DNA of 64,000 bases from NCBI RefSeq assembly GCF_002754195.1, contig NZ_PEEU01000001.1:5952001-6016000 (forward strand), in the 5' to 3' direction. The notes under the pieces were generated by a model. It saw only the letters and a list, made by a program, of their open reading frames with translations, had not been told where the DNA came from and searched no databases. Source of the stretch: Flavobacterium sp. 9. Lineage in GTDB: Bacteria; Bacteroidota; Bacteroidia; Flavobacteriales; Flavobacteriaceae. Positions 46,963-56,297 of this stretch are shown here, one piece after another. The position numbers were made by a program, and so were the translations under genes. Every line of letters starts with the position of its first letter. Position 1 is the first letter of the stretch.

Positions 46963-47847
46963 ATGATCAAGGATTTAATAAATATTGAATTAAATGATCT
47001 TCCCATTAAGGGACTGGATATTCATGTGATTAAAAGGTATGTTGTTAAGACCAGACCTGACGAGTCTTTTATCGTTAATAATTTTTCTATTTTACTAATT
47101 AAATCCGGACGGTTTAAAATTCAGCTAAAAGATATTATCAGCGATTTGGCTCCCCATGATCTAATGGTAATTCCAAAGAATTCATTTTGCACACTTTTAG
47201 AAGTTCATGGAAAACTGAAGTTATTTTTGATTTCTTTCAATTCTGATTTTGCATTTGAAAACTGTTTAAAAAAGGAGCTTTTGGATTCCTGTTATTTTTT
47301 TATTTCAAAGTCTTCTCTTTCAATTGCTCTTGATAGAAAAGATTTTCAGCTGCTATCGCTAATCTATAAATTAATCTATTTTATAAATAAAGACGCAAAA
47401 CGAAATGGAGTTGAACAGGAACTGCAGCGTGTAAGTTTTAATCTCTTTTTATACGAGCTAAAAGTTATTTATGCTAAATATACTTCCAGCAGCATAATGA
47501 ACTTCAATAGAATGGAGAGCCTCACCATTCAGTTTTTGACGATACTGACCATACACTGTAAAAAGCAGCATAGTGTAAAATTTTATGCCGGCTCTCTCTT
47601 TGTGACAGCGGACTATTTGAATAAAATGGTAAAAAAAGTTACAGGAAAGACTGTAAAAAGCCTGATTGCCGATGCGATTATTAACGAAGCTAAAAACCAA
47701 TTGAATGATAATATTCATTCAATTGCCAGCATAGCTGAAGATTTTGAGTTCACTACCACATCGGGTTTTACTTCATTTTTTAAAAGACATACTTCAATGT
47801 CACCTTCGGAATATCGTTCGAAATTTATCGACAATACAAGCCGCTAG
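46963..47847 (+). CDS. AraC-family transcriptional regulator
   Basis: A 294-aa regulator with an N-terminal cupin-like sensory domain (ILLIKSGRFKIQLKDI, HDLMVIPKNSFC). The C-terminal AraC HTH pair is at ~185-290 (HSVKFYAGSLFVTADYLNKM, SIASIAEDFEFTTTSGFTSF, and the closing FKRHTSMSPSEYRSKF). It stands alone on the plus strand, 37 bp before a conserved ICE gene and ahead of the transfer operon. A role in switching on transfer genes is possible from position. Confidence 0.85.
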   Translation: MIKDLINIELNDLPIKGLDIHVIKRYVVKTRPDESFIVNNFSILLIKSGRFKIQLKDIISDLAPHDLMVIPKNSFCTLLEVHGKLKLFLISFNSDFAFENCLKKELLDSCYFFISKSSLSIALDRKDFQLLSLIYKLIYFINKDAKRNGVEQELQRVSFNLFLYELKVIYAKYTSSSIMNFNRMESLTIQFLTILTIHCKKQHSVKFYAGSLFVTADYLNKMVKKVTGKTVKSLIADAIINEAKNQLNDNIHSIASIAEDFEFTTTSGFTSFFKRHTSMSPSEYRSKFIDNTSR

Positions 47848-47884
47848 TTTTCGACGTACTAATTGTTAACCTAAAAGCAGTACG

Positions 47885-49084
47885 ATGATCAAATTATATC
47901 CATTAGAATGGTTAGATTCTTTGATATTACAGACTTTTAATCCAAAGAAAACTAATGTAAATATCCTAACAGAAACGGATTTAGCGCATATTGCAGAGAA
48001 TGTTGCAAAGGAATCCCAAAGCATACAGCTTCAACTCAAGAAACAAGTATTTTCCATGCGAAAGAAGCGACAGATTCGTCTACTGATCCGCAAATATCAT
48101 TCAACACTTATTTTTCTCCTGAACAGTGTAGTTGAAAACAAAAATAATGAAGCTTTAAAAAGCAAAACAGTTTCGGATATTCTCGATACCATTGTTTTAA
48201 CACTAGATGAACTCTTAGGATTTGTAGAGAATCGCTTTTCAGGTTATTTAAACCTTGATGAACGTATTCCAGTTACTTACTGGATTGTTTCGCAAAATGA
48301 AATATTGCAAAAATTAGATCTATTAAAGAAAAAGAAGCAAGAGGAGTACATAGATACTCGAATTATAAAAATAGTTACTGATACCCTTATTAATTCGCTC
48401 GCTTCAAGCATTGCCGGTAAAATAACGTACAGACAAATAATGTATTATAAAGAAATCTTATCCCATTTAGAAAAGGCTGAAATTTCGCTTGAAAAAACAG
48501 GACTATATTCCACTATAGATGAGATTTTAATAGAATCTAATTTCAATAGTTCAGTTTATATCAATTATTTCACAGGAAAGATACTTCAGAAGCTTCATTC
48601 TCAAAGTACTATTAACGCAACGATGAATGAGCTTTTATTGTTTTATAAGGAGTTCTGCCACCTTCATTTCAATGAAAAAATATCTTTTGACCCCACTCAT
48701 GATAATATAAAACATGTATTAGGTAATTGGTTCAGAGATGAGATCGCTTATCTGGAGAAAAAAATGACATTATCACCATCCAGCACAAACGATCCAGAAG
48801 TGCAAAAGGATTCGTTTTTGGAAGTTCAGGATAATAAAATTGAATGCATATTGTCTACTGACCAGATGGGTTTGATACTAAGGGCTACTGATGAATCCAG
48901 AATTATAAAAGCCAAATCCATGAGCCAGGTTTTTAAAACCATAATTCCGTTTTTGTCTACTCCCTTTAAAAAGGATTTATCCTATCAATCGGTGAGGAGC
49001 AAATCTTACACGGCAGAGGATCGGGATAAGGAAGTAGCCATTCAGACTTTGGAGAAAATCATCAATAAAATTAAATCTTATTAA
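47885..49084 (+). CDS. conserved hypothetical ICE protein upstream of the tra operon
   Basis: A 399-aa soluble, almost wholly helical protein with no recognised domain. Charged segments include SMRKKRQIRLLIRKYHS and KLDLLKKKKQEEYIDTR. It is 37 bp after the AraC gene and 172 bp before the first transfer gene. Its position suggests regulation or an accessory role in transfer, but sequence alone does not show it. Confidence 0.55.
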   Translation: MIKLYPLEWLDSLILQTFNPKKTNVNILTETDLAHIAENVAKESQSIQLQLKKQVFSMRKKRQIRLLIRKYHSTLIFLLNSVVENKNNEALKSKTVSDILDTIVLTLDELLGFVENRFSGYLNLDERIPVTYWIVSQNEILQKLDLLKKKKQEEYIDTRIIKIVTDTLINSLASSIAGKITYRQIMYYKEILSHLEKAEISLEKTGLYSTIDEILIESNFNSSVYINYFTGKILQKLHSQSTINATMNELLLFYKEFCHLHFNEKISFDPTHDNIKHVLGNWFRDEIAYLEKKMTLSPSSTNDPEVQKDSFLEVQDNKIECILSTDQMGLILRATDESRIIKAKSMSQVFKTIIPFLSTPFKKDLSYQSVRSKSYTAEDRDKEVAIQTLEKIINKIKSY

Positions 49085-49127
49085 AAATATACTACGCTAA
49101 GACTTTTGTTTACAGGGGTACAGGTGG

Positions 49128-49146
49128 GTACAACTTAAAGTTGTAC
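49128..49146. promoter_or_regulatory. palindromic operator candidate before the transfer operon
   Basis: GTACAACTT and AAGTTGTAC around one A, a perfect 19-bp palindrome. Two GGGTACA copies lie at its left side (one overlapping it). It sits ~110 bp before the first transfer-operon start codon. Confidence 0.6.
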
Positions 49147-49256
49147 TTGTAGGGCAGTATTTGTAATTGTTCCTTTGATCCGTAGAATAAAACATACCAA
49201 GGCTTTGGTGTTTTATTGGAGTTTCAAAAAGAATGTTGAACAATTAATTAATAGTT

Positions 49257-49685
49257 ATGTTATCAAATATTTCATGGGGCAACTATTTTATTGCCGTTAC
49301 TGTCTTAATTCTGGCTTGGTATTTTTTTATAGGATTAAAGTTTTATTACAGGGATTTTAAAGATATACTCAGCGGAGATAAAAAAATTAAAATACCCTTT
49401 AAAAAAGTTAATAAACGGTCATATGCGGAACCTCATACAACTTTAAGGGAAGTTGAGGAATTATCTAATATTCTCATTAAAGCTACCGAAGAATATGCAG
49501 AGAAAAAATCGTCTCATATTGAGTACAAAAATTATATCAAGCTTACGTTTGATGAATATCCGCTATTAAAAGATTCATCTGAAAGGGTAAAAATAAATCA
49601 ACTTGTGGTTACACTTAGTGGAAAATATCCTCATCTACAGTTGACTTACACAGATGTGGATAGTCTTTGGGACCAAGATATTTAA
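49257..49685 (+). CDS. small membrane protein at head of transfer operon
   Basis: A 142-aa protein with one N-terminal transmembrane helix (YFIAVTVLILAWYFFIGL) followed by a charged cytoplasmic part (REVEELSNILIKATEEYAE). The ATG at 49257 is used; an overlapping frame from 49175 is a shadow. The family is not recognised, but its place directly before traE, facing the same way, suggests a transfer or assembly role. Confidence 0.6.
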   Translation: MLSNISWGNYFIAVTVLILAWYFFIGLKFYYRDFKDILSGDKKIKIPFKKVNKRSYAEPHTTLREVEELSNILIKATEEYAEKKSSHIEYKNYIKLTFDEYPLLKDSSERVKINQLVVTLSGKYPHLQLTYTDVDSLWDQDI

Positions 49686-49815
49686 AAATAAGGCGGAGGA
49701 AGTAATCCCTGTTCTCTCTGGTGCGGTATGGCTTAATGTGACAGGAAATAGAGTTTGCAACAGTGATCTTCTTCTGCTTTTTGAAATGTAATGTTAAACT
49801 TAAAAATGATATGTG

Positions 49816-50154
49816 ATGAGAAAGAGAGGTTGGGAATTAAAGAACATTGACGGGAGTAAAATACTGTCTTATGGTATTCTTGCAGTTATGTTGTTCTACG
49901 AGTGCAGTGCTTTTGCACAAGATGGAGTCGCCGGAATTAATGAAGCGAATCAAAAGGTGAGAAGTTATTTCGATGCCGGTACGGAATTGATGTATGCCGT
50001 CGGAGCATTATTGGGTTTGATCGGGGCAGTTAAGGTATATCAGAAATGGAATGCAGGGGATCCTGATACTGGAAAAGTTGCCGCAGCATGGTTTGGAAGC
50101 TGTGTCTTTTTAGTGGTTGTAGCAACTGTTATTAAATCATTCTTTGGAGTATAG
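49816..50154 (+). CDS. traE: conjugation protein TraE (DUF4134)
   Basis: A 112-aa membrane protein of the Bacteroidetes TraE/DUF4134 family, comparable to VirB2/VirB3-like small channel proteins. A signal segment ends at YECSAFAQD. Two more hydrophobic helices follow (LMYAVGALLGLIGAVKVYQK and AWFGSCVFLVVVATVIKSFF) with the typical WNAGDPDTGK between them. The ATG at 49816 is preferred to the GTG one codon before it. Confidence 0.85.
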   Translation: MRKRGWELKNIDGSKILSYGILAVMLFYECSAFAQDGVAGINEANQKVRSYFDAGTELMYAVGALLGLIGAVKVYQKWNAGDPDTGKVAAAWFGSCVFLVVVATVIKSFFGV

Positions 50155-50271
50155 GTTGTTGTAAATCATTGTAAAGCTTATGTTTATTTGTTTGATTATA
50201 ACTCATTGATAAACATTGTTTTAATTATTTTAAAAACTAATAATAGGTTTTCTTTATAATAGCAAAATACC

Positions 50272-50586
50272 ATGAATAATAGCGTTTATCAAATAAATAA
50301 AGGTATCAATCAAAGTATCGAATTCAAAGGCCTCAAAGCGCAGTACATATGGTATCTGGGAGGAGGTGTAATTGTGCTAATGATTCTTTTTGCAATACTT
50401 TATATCATTGGATTGCCATCGATCTTTTGTGTTGTGCTAATTGGCGCCACAGGCGGAATACTTATTTATAAAATTTATAAGATGAGTAATAAATATGGTG
50501 AGTATGGACTAATGAAAACTTTAGCCAGAAAGCAGATTCCTAAAAAAATTAAAGTCAACAGCAGAAGAATTTTTACTATAAGATAG
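50272..50586 (+). CDS. traF: conjugation protein TraF (DUF4133)
   Basis: A 104-aa protein with two transmembrane helices (YIWYLGGGVIVLMILFAILY and SIFCVVLIGATGGILIYKIY), starting with the family-typical YQINKGINQSIEFKGLKAQY. TraF/DUF4133 is VirB3-like and normally sits between traE and the TraG ATPase, as here. Confidence 0.88.
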   Translation: MNNSVYQINKGINQSIEFKGLKAQYIWYLGGGVIVLMILFAILYIIGLPSIFCVVLIGATGGILIYKIYKMSNKYGEYGLMKTLARKQIPKKIKVNSRRIFTIR

Positions 50587-50630
50587 TTATAAAACGTTAG
50601 ATTAAGGATAAGTGTAAAATCGAGAGGAAG

Positions 50631-53099
50631 ATGGAGAAGAAGATGGAAGATATATTGCCAATTATGGCAGTGGAGCACGATTGTATTTTATCAAAGCAAG
50701 GAGATGTAACAATAGTTTTTAAAGCGGAATTACCAGAGATTTTTTCTTTGTCTGACCAGGAGTATGAAGCTTTTCATCAGTCCTGGATTAAGGCAGTGAA
50801 AGTTCTACCGAAATTTTCTGTTTTTCACAAACAGGATTGGTTTTTAGAAAGCAGCTATAAACCGAGTTTTGCTAGCAATGACAGCAGTTTTTTGACCAGA
50901 AGCAGTGAACGTTTCTTTAATGGCCGGCCTTTTTTGGATCATTCCTGTTATATTATGCTAACTAAAAAACCTGCAGGCAGAAAGAATTCCAGTTCCTTGT
51001 TTTCGACATTGATTAGAAGTTCACTGGCACCTGAGGAAAATTTAAAACCTCAATTGCTTCAGGATTTTATCGATAGTGCCGGACAGTTTAAAAGGATTAT
51101 GGAGGATAGTGGATTTGTCAAGCTAACACGATTAAAAAATGATGAATTAAGGAGTCAAAGCAGGAGTAAAGGCCTTGTAGAGCAATACTGTTTTCTATCT
51201 GAAAAGAAGGATTCTTATATATACCAGGACATCAATTTTGACAAAGGACTGCAGGTAGGTGATAAACATTGTCAATTATTTACCTTGGGTGATGCTGCAG
51301 ATCTGCCGGCTTTGTGCGGTTCCAGAATTAACTTTGATAGGTATTCAACCGACAAAACCAAGTTCAGTATTGGATTTGCCTCAACTCTTGGTCAGCTTTT
51401 ATCCTGCAATCATATTTATAATCAGTATATTTTTATTGATGATGCTCAAAAAACAATACAGAAACTAGAAAGTAAAAGGCTTCGGCTTCAATCTTTATCA
51501 GCTTATAGTAGAGAGAATTTAATTGCACGTGATGCAACAAATGACTTTTTAAATGAGGCTATAGGACAGCGGCGACTTCCTGTAAAAGCTCACTTTAATG
51601 TACTGGCATGGTCATCAGAAGCGGAGGAACTAAAGGATATTAAAAACAAAGTATCCTCTGCACTGGCGCAAATGGATGTGGCTGCAAAACAGGAAACGGT
51701 AGGGGCTCCACAGATTTATTGGGCTGGCATGCCTGGCAATGAAGCTGATTTTCCCATGAATGACACCTTTGATACGTTCACAGAACAGGCGGTTTGCTTT
51801 TTAAATATGGAGACGGGTTATAAATCATCCTTAAGCCCTGTGGGTATTCGCCTGGGCGATCGCATTACCGGAAAGCCTGTTCATGTGGATATTAGCGATG
51901 AGCCGGTTAGGATGGGAATCTGTACTAATCGCAATAAATTCATACTAGGGCCTTCGGGCAGTGGTAAATCCTTTTTCACCAATCATATGGTCAGGAGTTA
52001 TTATGAGCAGGGAACGCATGTTGTACTAGTAGATGTGGGTCACAGTTATAAAGGATTGTGTGATATGGTTGGAGGTTATTATTTTACTTACGATGAGAAG
52101 AATCCCATCCGTTTTAACCCTTTTTACATTGGAGAAGGAGATAGTCTGGATACTGAAAAGAAGGAAAGTATTAAAACGCTTTTACTTGCTTTATGGAAAA
52201 AGGATGATGAAACTTTCAATCGCAGCGAATATGTGGCCTTATCCAATTCTCTGCAGCTGTATTACGAAAAACTAGAAGGCAACTCCGAGATATTTCCGTG
52301 TTTCAACAGCTTTTATGAGTTCTTAAAGGATGATTTTATTCCAATTTTGGAGGGTGATAAAGTAAAGGAAAAAGATTTTGATGTCAATAATTTTCTCTAT
52401 GTATTGCGTCCATATTATAATGGGGGAGAATTTGATTATCTACTTAATGCCACTGAAAATCTGGAGCTCCTGCAGGAACGTTTTATCGTTTTTGAATTGG
52501 ACAATATCAAAGATCATCCCATACTTTTTCCGGTTGTTACCATCATCATTATGGAAGTTTTTATCAGTAAAATGAGAAAACTTAAAGGGGTGCGTAAAAT
52601 GATTTTAATTGAGGAAGCATGGAAAGCTATTGCCAAAGAAGGAATGGCCGAATATATTAAGTACTTGTTTAAGACTGTTAGAAAGTTTTTTGGAGAAGCA
52701 ATCGTGGTTACACAGGAAGTTGAGGACATAATTTCGTCACCTGTTGTTAAACAGGCTATTATCAATAACAGTGACTGCATAATACTGCTGGATCAAAGCA
52801 AATATCAAAACAAGTTTAATCAGATTCAGGAATTACTGGGTCTAACCGAAAAGGAAAAGGCATTGGTGTTGTCGGTGAACAAGGCAAACGACCCCGATAA
52901 AAAGTACAAAGAGGTCTTTATTTCATTGGCTGGGATTGTATCAAGGGTATTTAGGACTGAGGTTTCTTTAGAGGAATATTTGGCCTATACCACTGAAGAG
53001 AGTGAAAAGGTAAAAGTGAATGCGTATACTAAAAAATTTGATGGCAACATTAAAAAAGCAATAGCTGCATTGGCTTTGGAGATGAAAGGCGGAAATTAA
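50631..53099 (+). CDS. traG: conjugation ATPase TraG (VirB4-like)
   Basis: An 822-aa VirB4-type ATPase that powers the mating channel. N-terminal CagE/TrbE-like domain, then Walker A GPSGSGKSFFTNH near residue 440 and Walker B KMILIEEAWKAI near 655. A further conserved motif follows in IVVTQEVEDIISS. It lies inside the tra operon after traF. Its role is separate from the coupling ATPase MobC. Confidence 0.93.
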   Translation: MEKKMEDILPIMAVEHDCILSKQGDVTIVFKAELPEIFSLSDQEYEAFHQSWIKAVKVLPKFSVFHKQDWFLESSYKPSFASNDSSFLTRSSERFFNGRPFLDHSCYIMLTKKPAGRKNSSSLFSTLIRSSLAPEENLKPQLLQDFIDSAGQFKRIMEDSGFVKLTRLKNDELRSQSRSKGLVEQYCFLSEKKDSYIYQDINFDKGLQVGDKHCQLFTLGDAADLPALCGSRINFDRYSTDKTKFSIGFASTLGQLLSCNHIYNQYIFIDDAQKTIQKLESKRLRLQSLSAYSRENLIARDATNDFLNEAIGQRRLPVKAHFNVLAWSSEAEELKDIKNKVSSALAQMDVAAKQETVGAPQIYWAGMPGNEADFPMNDTFDTFTEQAVCFLNMETGYKSSLSPVGIRLGDRITGKPVHVDISDEPVRMGICTNRNKFILGPSGSGKSFFTNHMVRSYYEQGTHVVLVDVGHSYKGLCDMVGGYYFTYDEKNPIRFNPFYIGEGDSLDTEKKESIKTLLLALWKKDDETFNRSEYVALSNSLQLYYEKLEGNSEIFPCFNSFYEFLKDDFIPILEGDKVKEKDFDVNNFLYVLRPYYNGGEFDYLLNATENLELLQERFIVFELDNIKDHPILFPVVTIIIMEVFISKMRKLKGVRKMILIEEAWKAIAKEGMAEYIKYLFKTVRKFFGEAIVVTQEVEDIISSPVVKQAIINNSDCIILLDQSKYQNKFNQIQELLGLTEKEKALVLSVNKANDPDKKYKEVFISLAGIVSRVFRTEVSLEEYLAYTTEESEKVKVNAYTKKFDGNIKKAIAALALEMKGGN

Positions 53100-53112
53100 A
53101 TCTAAAACGAAA

Positions 53113-53796
53113 ATGAAAACAAAAATTATGGCTTGTTTGCTGTGGTTGCTATTATTAGGAACTCCAGCACAAGCAGCTAGTAGTGTAGCAGCTATACCGA
53201 TTCTGGAATTAGTAAAGGTGGTAACTAAAAAAGTGATAAAAGCTATAGATCTGCGGATTCAGCGCTTACAGAACAAAACGATTTGGCTTCAGAATGCTCA
53301 AAAGAGAATTGAAAATATTTTATCAAAATTAAAACTAGATGAGATATCGGAGTGGACGCATAAGCAGCGTGATCTCTACAAGGAGTATTATGAGGAACTC
53401 ATGAAGGCGAAGTCATATATAACATACTATCATCGAATCAAGGACATGGCACAAAAACAGGCTCGATTGGTGCAGGAATATGAGCGCTGCTGGAACCTTT
53501 TTAAACAGGATGATCATTTTAAAGTATCTGAATTGGAGTATATGCAAGATGTTTATTCGGGAATTTTAGAGGAAAGTGTAAAAAATATTGATCAATTATT
53601 TTTAGTACTCGATTCTTTTGCAACGCAGATGAGTGATATGAAGAGACTGGAAATTATTAATACTGCAGCAGATAAAATTGATGAGAATTATGATGATTTA
53701 ACTCTCTTTAATAAGCAAAACATCTTAATGAGCCTACAGAGAGCGAAAACTCAAGCTGATGTAAATAAGGTTAAACAATTTTACGGAATTCCGTAA
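53113..53796 (+). CDS. TraI-like periplasmic conjugation protein, paralog 1
   Basis: A 227-aa exported protein (signal peptide ACLLWLLLLGTPAQA). Long helices follow, with the block SELEYMQDVYSGILEESVKN and MSDMKRLEIINTAADKIDEN. The same pattern recurs in the next two genes. It resembles the Bacteroidetes TraI-type (VirB5-like) periplasmic tra protein. Starts 13 bp after traG. Confidence 0.65.
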   Translation: MKTKIMACLLWLLLLGTPAQAASSVAAIPILELVKVVTKKVIKAIDLRIQRLQNKTIWLQNAQKRIENILSKLKLDEISEWTHKQRDLYKEYYEELMKAKSYITYYHRIKDMAQKQARLVQEYERCWNLFKQDDHFKVSELEYMQDVYSGILEESVKNIDQLFLVLDSFATQMSDMKRLEIINTAADKIDENYDDLTLFNKQNILMSLQRAKTQADVNKVKQFYGIP

Positions 53797-53810
53797 TTAA
53801 TTAAATTATT

Positions 53811-54434
53811 ATGAAAAAAGCTGTTTTGATACTGTTAGTTAACTGTGTTTTCTTTCAGGGACTTCATGCTCAAGCTAAGCAGCGAAAGGAATTACTTCTG
53901 CAAATTGCTGCTCTAAGAATTTACGCGGACTATGCTAAAAAAGGGTATACTGCGGTTAAAAAGGGACTTCATTTCATCAGTGACTTGAAAAATGGTGAAG
54001 TTGATCTGCACAAAGATTATTTCCACTCTTTGGAATCAGTGAACCCCCGAATTAAGAACTATGGGAAAATTGCCTCAATTATTTCTTTGCAGATTAGTAT
54101 TATCAGGATTTACAAAAATACCTGCCGAGAACTGCAAAACAATGATTTATTCCATGGTGATGAACTGGATTATGTAGAGAGAACTTTTGACCGGCTGCTC
54201 GAACACTGCAGTGATTCCCTGGAACAACTGTATGTACTTACGACAGATTCAAAGCTTGAATTACAAGATCAGGAACGGTTAGCACGAATTGACAATTTAC
54301 ATATAGAAATGATGGATGACTATGTCTTTTGCCAAGCCTTTAGCAGAGAAGCAAAAATGTTGGCCAGATCGAAGATGAGAGAGCGCAATGATATAAAAAA
54401 AGTGGAAGATTTGAATGGTTTAAATTCAGAATGA
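53811..54434 (+). CDS. TraI-like periplasmic conjugation protein, paralog 2
   Basis: A 207-aa exported helical protein (signal peptide ILLVNCVFFQGLHAQ). It shares the block GDELDYVERTFDRLLEHCSD and QERLARIDNLHIEMMDDY with its neighbours on both sides. Starts 14 bp after paralog 1; its stop overlaps the region before paralog 3. It might be a minor pilus or adaptor protein, by analogy with VirB5. Confidence 0.6.
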   Translation: MKKAVLILLVNCVFFQGLHAQAKQRKELLLQIAALRIYADYAKKGYTAVKKGLHFISDLKNGEVDLHKDYFHSLESVNPRIKNYGKIASIISLQISIIRIYKNTCRELQNNDLFHGDELDYVERTFDRLLEHCSDSLEQLYVLTTDSKLELQDQERLARIDNLHIEMMDDYVFCQAFSREAKMLARSKMRERNDIKKVEDLNGLNSE

Positions 54435-54436
54435 TT

Positions 54437-55069
54437 ATGAAAAAGATACTTATTACTATTTCTTTTTTTATGTTCCTTTCAATTTATAATGTAAGGGCGC
54501 AGTCCCAGGAAATTCAGCAACTGATTTTGAATATTGAAAAGCTTACTCAGTTCAAGCAGATATTGAAGGACATGAAGAAAGGTTATGAAATTCTAAACGG
54601 AGGATACAATGCGGTTAAAGACATCTCAGAGGGAAACTTCACACTTCACAAAACTTTTTTAGATGCCCTGATGCAGGTCAGTCCCACGGTGAGAAAGTAT
54701 AAAAAGATTGAGCAAATTATCAATTACCAGATTCTTTTGGTAAAAGAAAGTAAAAAAGCATATTCCCGGTTCGCAGGTGCCAAAAACTTCTCTCAAAAGG
54801 AACTGGATTATTTTGAGAAAGTCTACGGCAATTTATTGCGGCAAAGTCTCCGTAATCTGGATGAACTCACCCTTGTTATTACGGCTGATAAATTGAGAAT
54901 GTCTGATGATGAAAGGCTCTCAGCTATTGATAAAATCTATATTCAGATGGAAGATAAAGTACGATTCCTGAGGGCTTTTAATACTTCTTCCAATATTCTG
55001 GCACTACAGAGATTAAAAGAATCCAACGATGTAAAAACATCTAAAGAAATACATAATCTAAAAAACTAG
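54437..55069 (+). CDS. TraI-like periplasmic conjugation protein, paralog 3
   Basis: A 210-aa exported helical protein. The ATG at 54437 (KKILITISFFMFLSIYNV) is preferred to one two codons earlier that overlaps the previous stop. It shares the block QKELDYFEKVYGNLLRQSLR and DDERLSAIDKIYIQMEDKV with paralogs 1 and 2. It is followed within 6 bp by traJ. Confidence 0.6.
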   Translation: MKKILITISFFMFLSIYNVRAQSQEIQQLILNIEKLTQFKQILKDMKKGYEILNGGYNAVKDISEGNFTLHKTFLDALMQVSPTVRKYKKIEQIINYQILLVKESKKAYSRFAGAKNFSQKELDYFEKVYGNLLRQSLRNLDELTLVITADKLRMSDDERLSAIDKIYIQMEDKVRFLRAFNTSSNILALQRLKESNDVKTSKEIHNLKN

Positions 55070-55074
55070 TTGAG

Positions 55075-56280
55075 ATGAGCTTACTAAAATTAAATAGCAA
55101 AATTTTTCTTGTTGCTGTTATCACGTTATTTCCGGCATCGATGCTCGCACAAAGCATAGGTTATGAGATGAATAGTCTTCATGGTATATTAGATAAACTG
55201 TATGACGAAATGATGCCTCTGTGCAGTGGTCTTATGTCGGTGGGTCAGGGAATTGCAGGATTTGGGGCAATTTGGTATATCGCATCCAGGGTTTGGAGAC
55301 ATATTGCCAACGCGGAACCAATTGATTTTTATCCTCTTTTCAGGCCTTTTGTTATCGGCTTTTGTATCATGATATTTCCTTCCGTGCTTTATTTGATAAA
55401 TGGAGTAATGAAACCTACTGTTACTGCCACTGCATCAATGGTAGAAGGCTCAAATAAGGCCATCGCTCTTTTGCTGCAAAAGAAAGAGGAGGCTATAAAG
55501 ACGACAGATGCATGGCAGATGTATGTTGGAGAGTCAGGAACCGGAAATCAGGACAGATGGTATAAATATACACATGATAATGCAGATCCGGCAGATGAAG
55601 GAATGATTGCGGGTGTTGGTACTGCTATTAAATTCGCGATGGCAAAGCAGTCCTATAACTTCAGAAACTCAATAAAGGAGTTTATGAGCGAAGTCTTACG
55701 GGTTCTTTTTGAGGCAGCTTCACTGTGTATTGATACTTTGCGAACTTTTCAGCTGGTGGTACTTTCTATTTTAGGTCCACTTGTATTTGGGATTGCTGTA
55801 TTTGATGGTTTCCAGCATACTCTTACCGTGTGGCTGGCTAGGTATATAAACATATTCTTGTGGCTTCCGGTGGCTAACATATTTGGAAGTATTATTGGGA
55901 AAATTCAGGAAAAGATGCTTGAGCTGGATCTTTCTCAGATTTCAGATTCCGGGGATACATTTTTCAGTACTACAGATATCGCCTATTTAATTTTTATGAT
56001 AATAGGTATCGTGGGGTATTTTACAGTCCCATCTGTTGCAAATTACATAGTTCACGCCGGTGGAGGAGGAGCGCTAGGTCAGAAAGTAACAAGTTTATTT
56101 GGTGGCTCAACAAGCTCTGTAATTAGAAGTTCGTCACAGGGTGCAGGAATGGTTTTAGATGCAATGGGTGCTGCTGATAGCAGAATGACAAAAAACATGG
56201 CTGCTACTGCAGGCAGCAGTCCCTATTTTGTGGATAAAGGAAATTATATGAGCGATAAGCTTAAAGGAAATTCAAAGTAA
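55075..56280 (+). CDS. traJ: conjugation protein TraJ (VirB6-like)
   Basis: A 401-aa polytopic inner-membrane protein, TraJ of Bacteroidetes elements. Signal segment (IFLVAVITLFPASMLAQS), then several membrane helices (LFRPFVIGFCIMIFPSVLYL, TFQLVVLSILGPLVFGIAVF, IAYLIFMIIGIVGYFTVPSV). The GFQHTLTVWLARYINIFLWL block is typical of TraJ/TrbL-type channels. It ends in a glycine/serine-rich tail. Confidence 0.88.
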   Translation: MSLLKLNSKIFLVAVITLFPASMLAQSIGYEMNSLHGILDKLYDEMMPLCSGLMSVGQGIAGFGAIWYIASRVWRHIANAEPIDFYPLFRPFVIGFCIMIFPSVLYLINGVMKPTVTATASMVEGSNKAIALLLQKKEEAIKTTDAWQMYVGESGTGNQDRWYKYTHDNADPADEGMIAGVGTAIKFAMAKQSYNFRNSIKEFMSEVLRVLFEAASLCIDTLRTFQLVVLSILGPLVFGIAVFDGFQHTLTVWLARYINIFLWLPVANIFGSIIGKIQEKMLELDLSQISDSGDTFFSTTDIAYLIFMIIGIVGYFTVPSVANYIVHAGGGGALGQKVTSLFGGSTSSVIRSSSQGAGMVLDAMGAADSRMTKNMAATAGSSPYFVDKGNYMSDKLKGNSK

Positions 56281-56297
56281 TCTAAAAAGAGCAAATC

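Noticed and set aside
53811..55069. Tellurite-resistance (TerB) genes
   Set aside because: The proteins have signal peptides, share a block with the TraI-like neighbour and lie within the transfer operon, so a conjugation role fits better.
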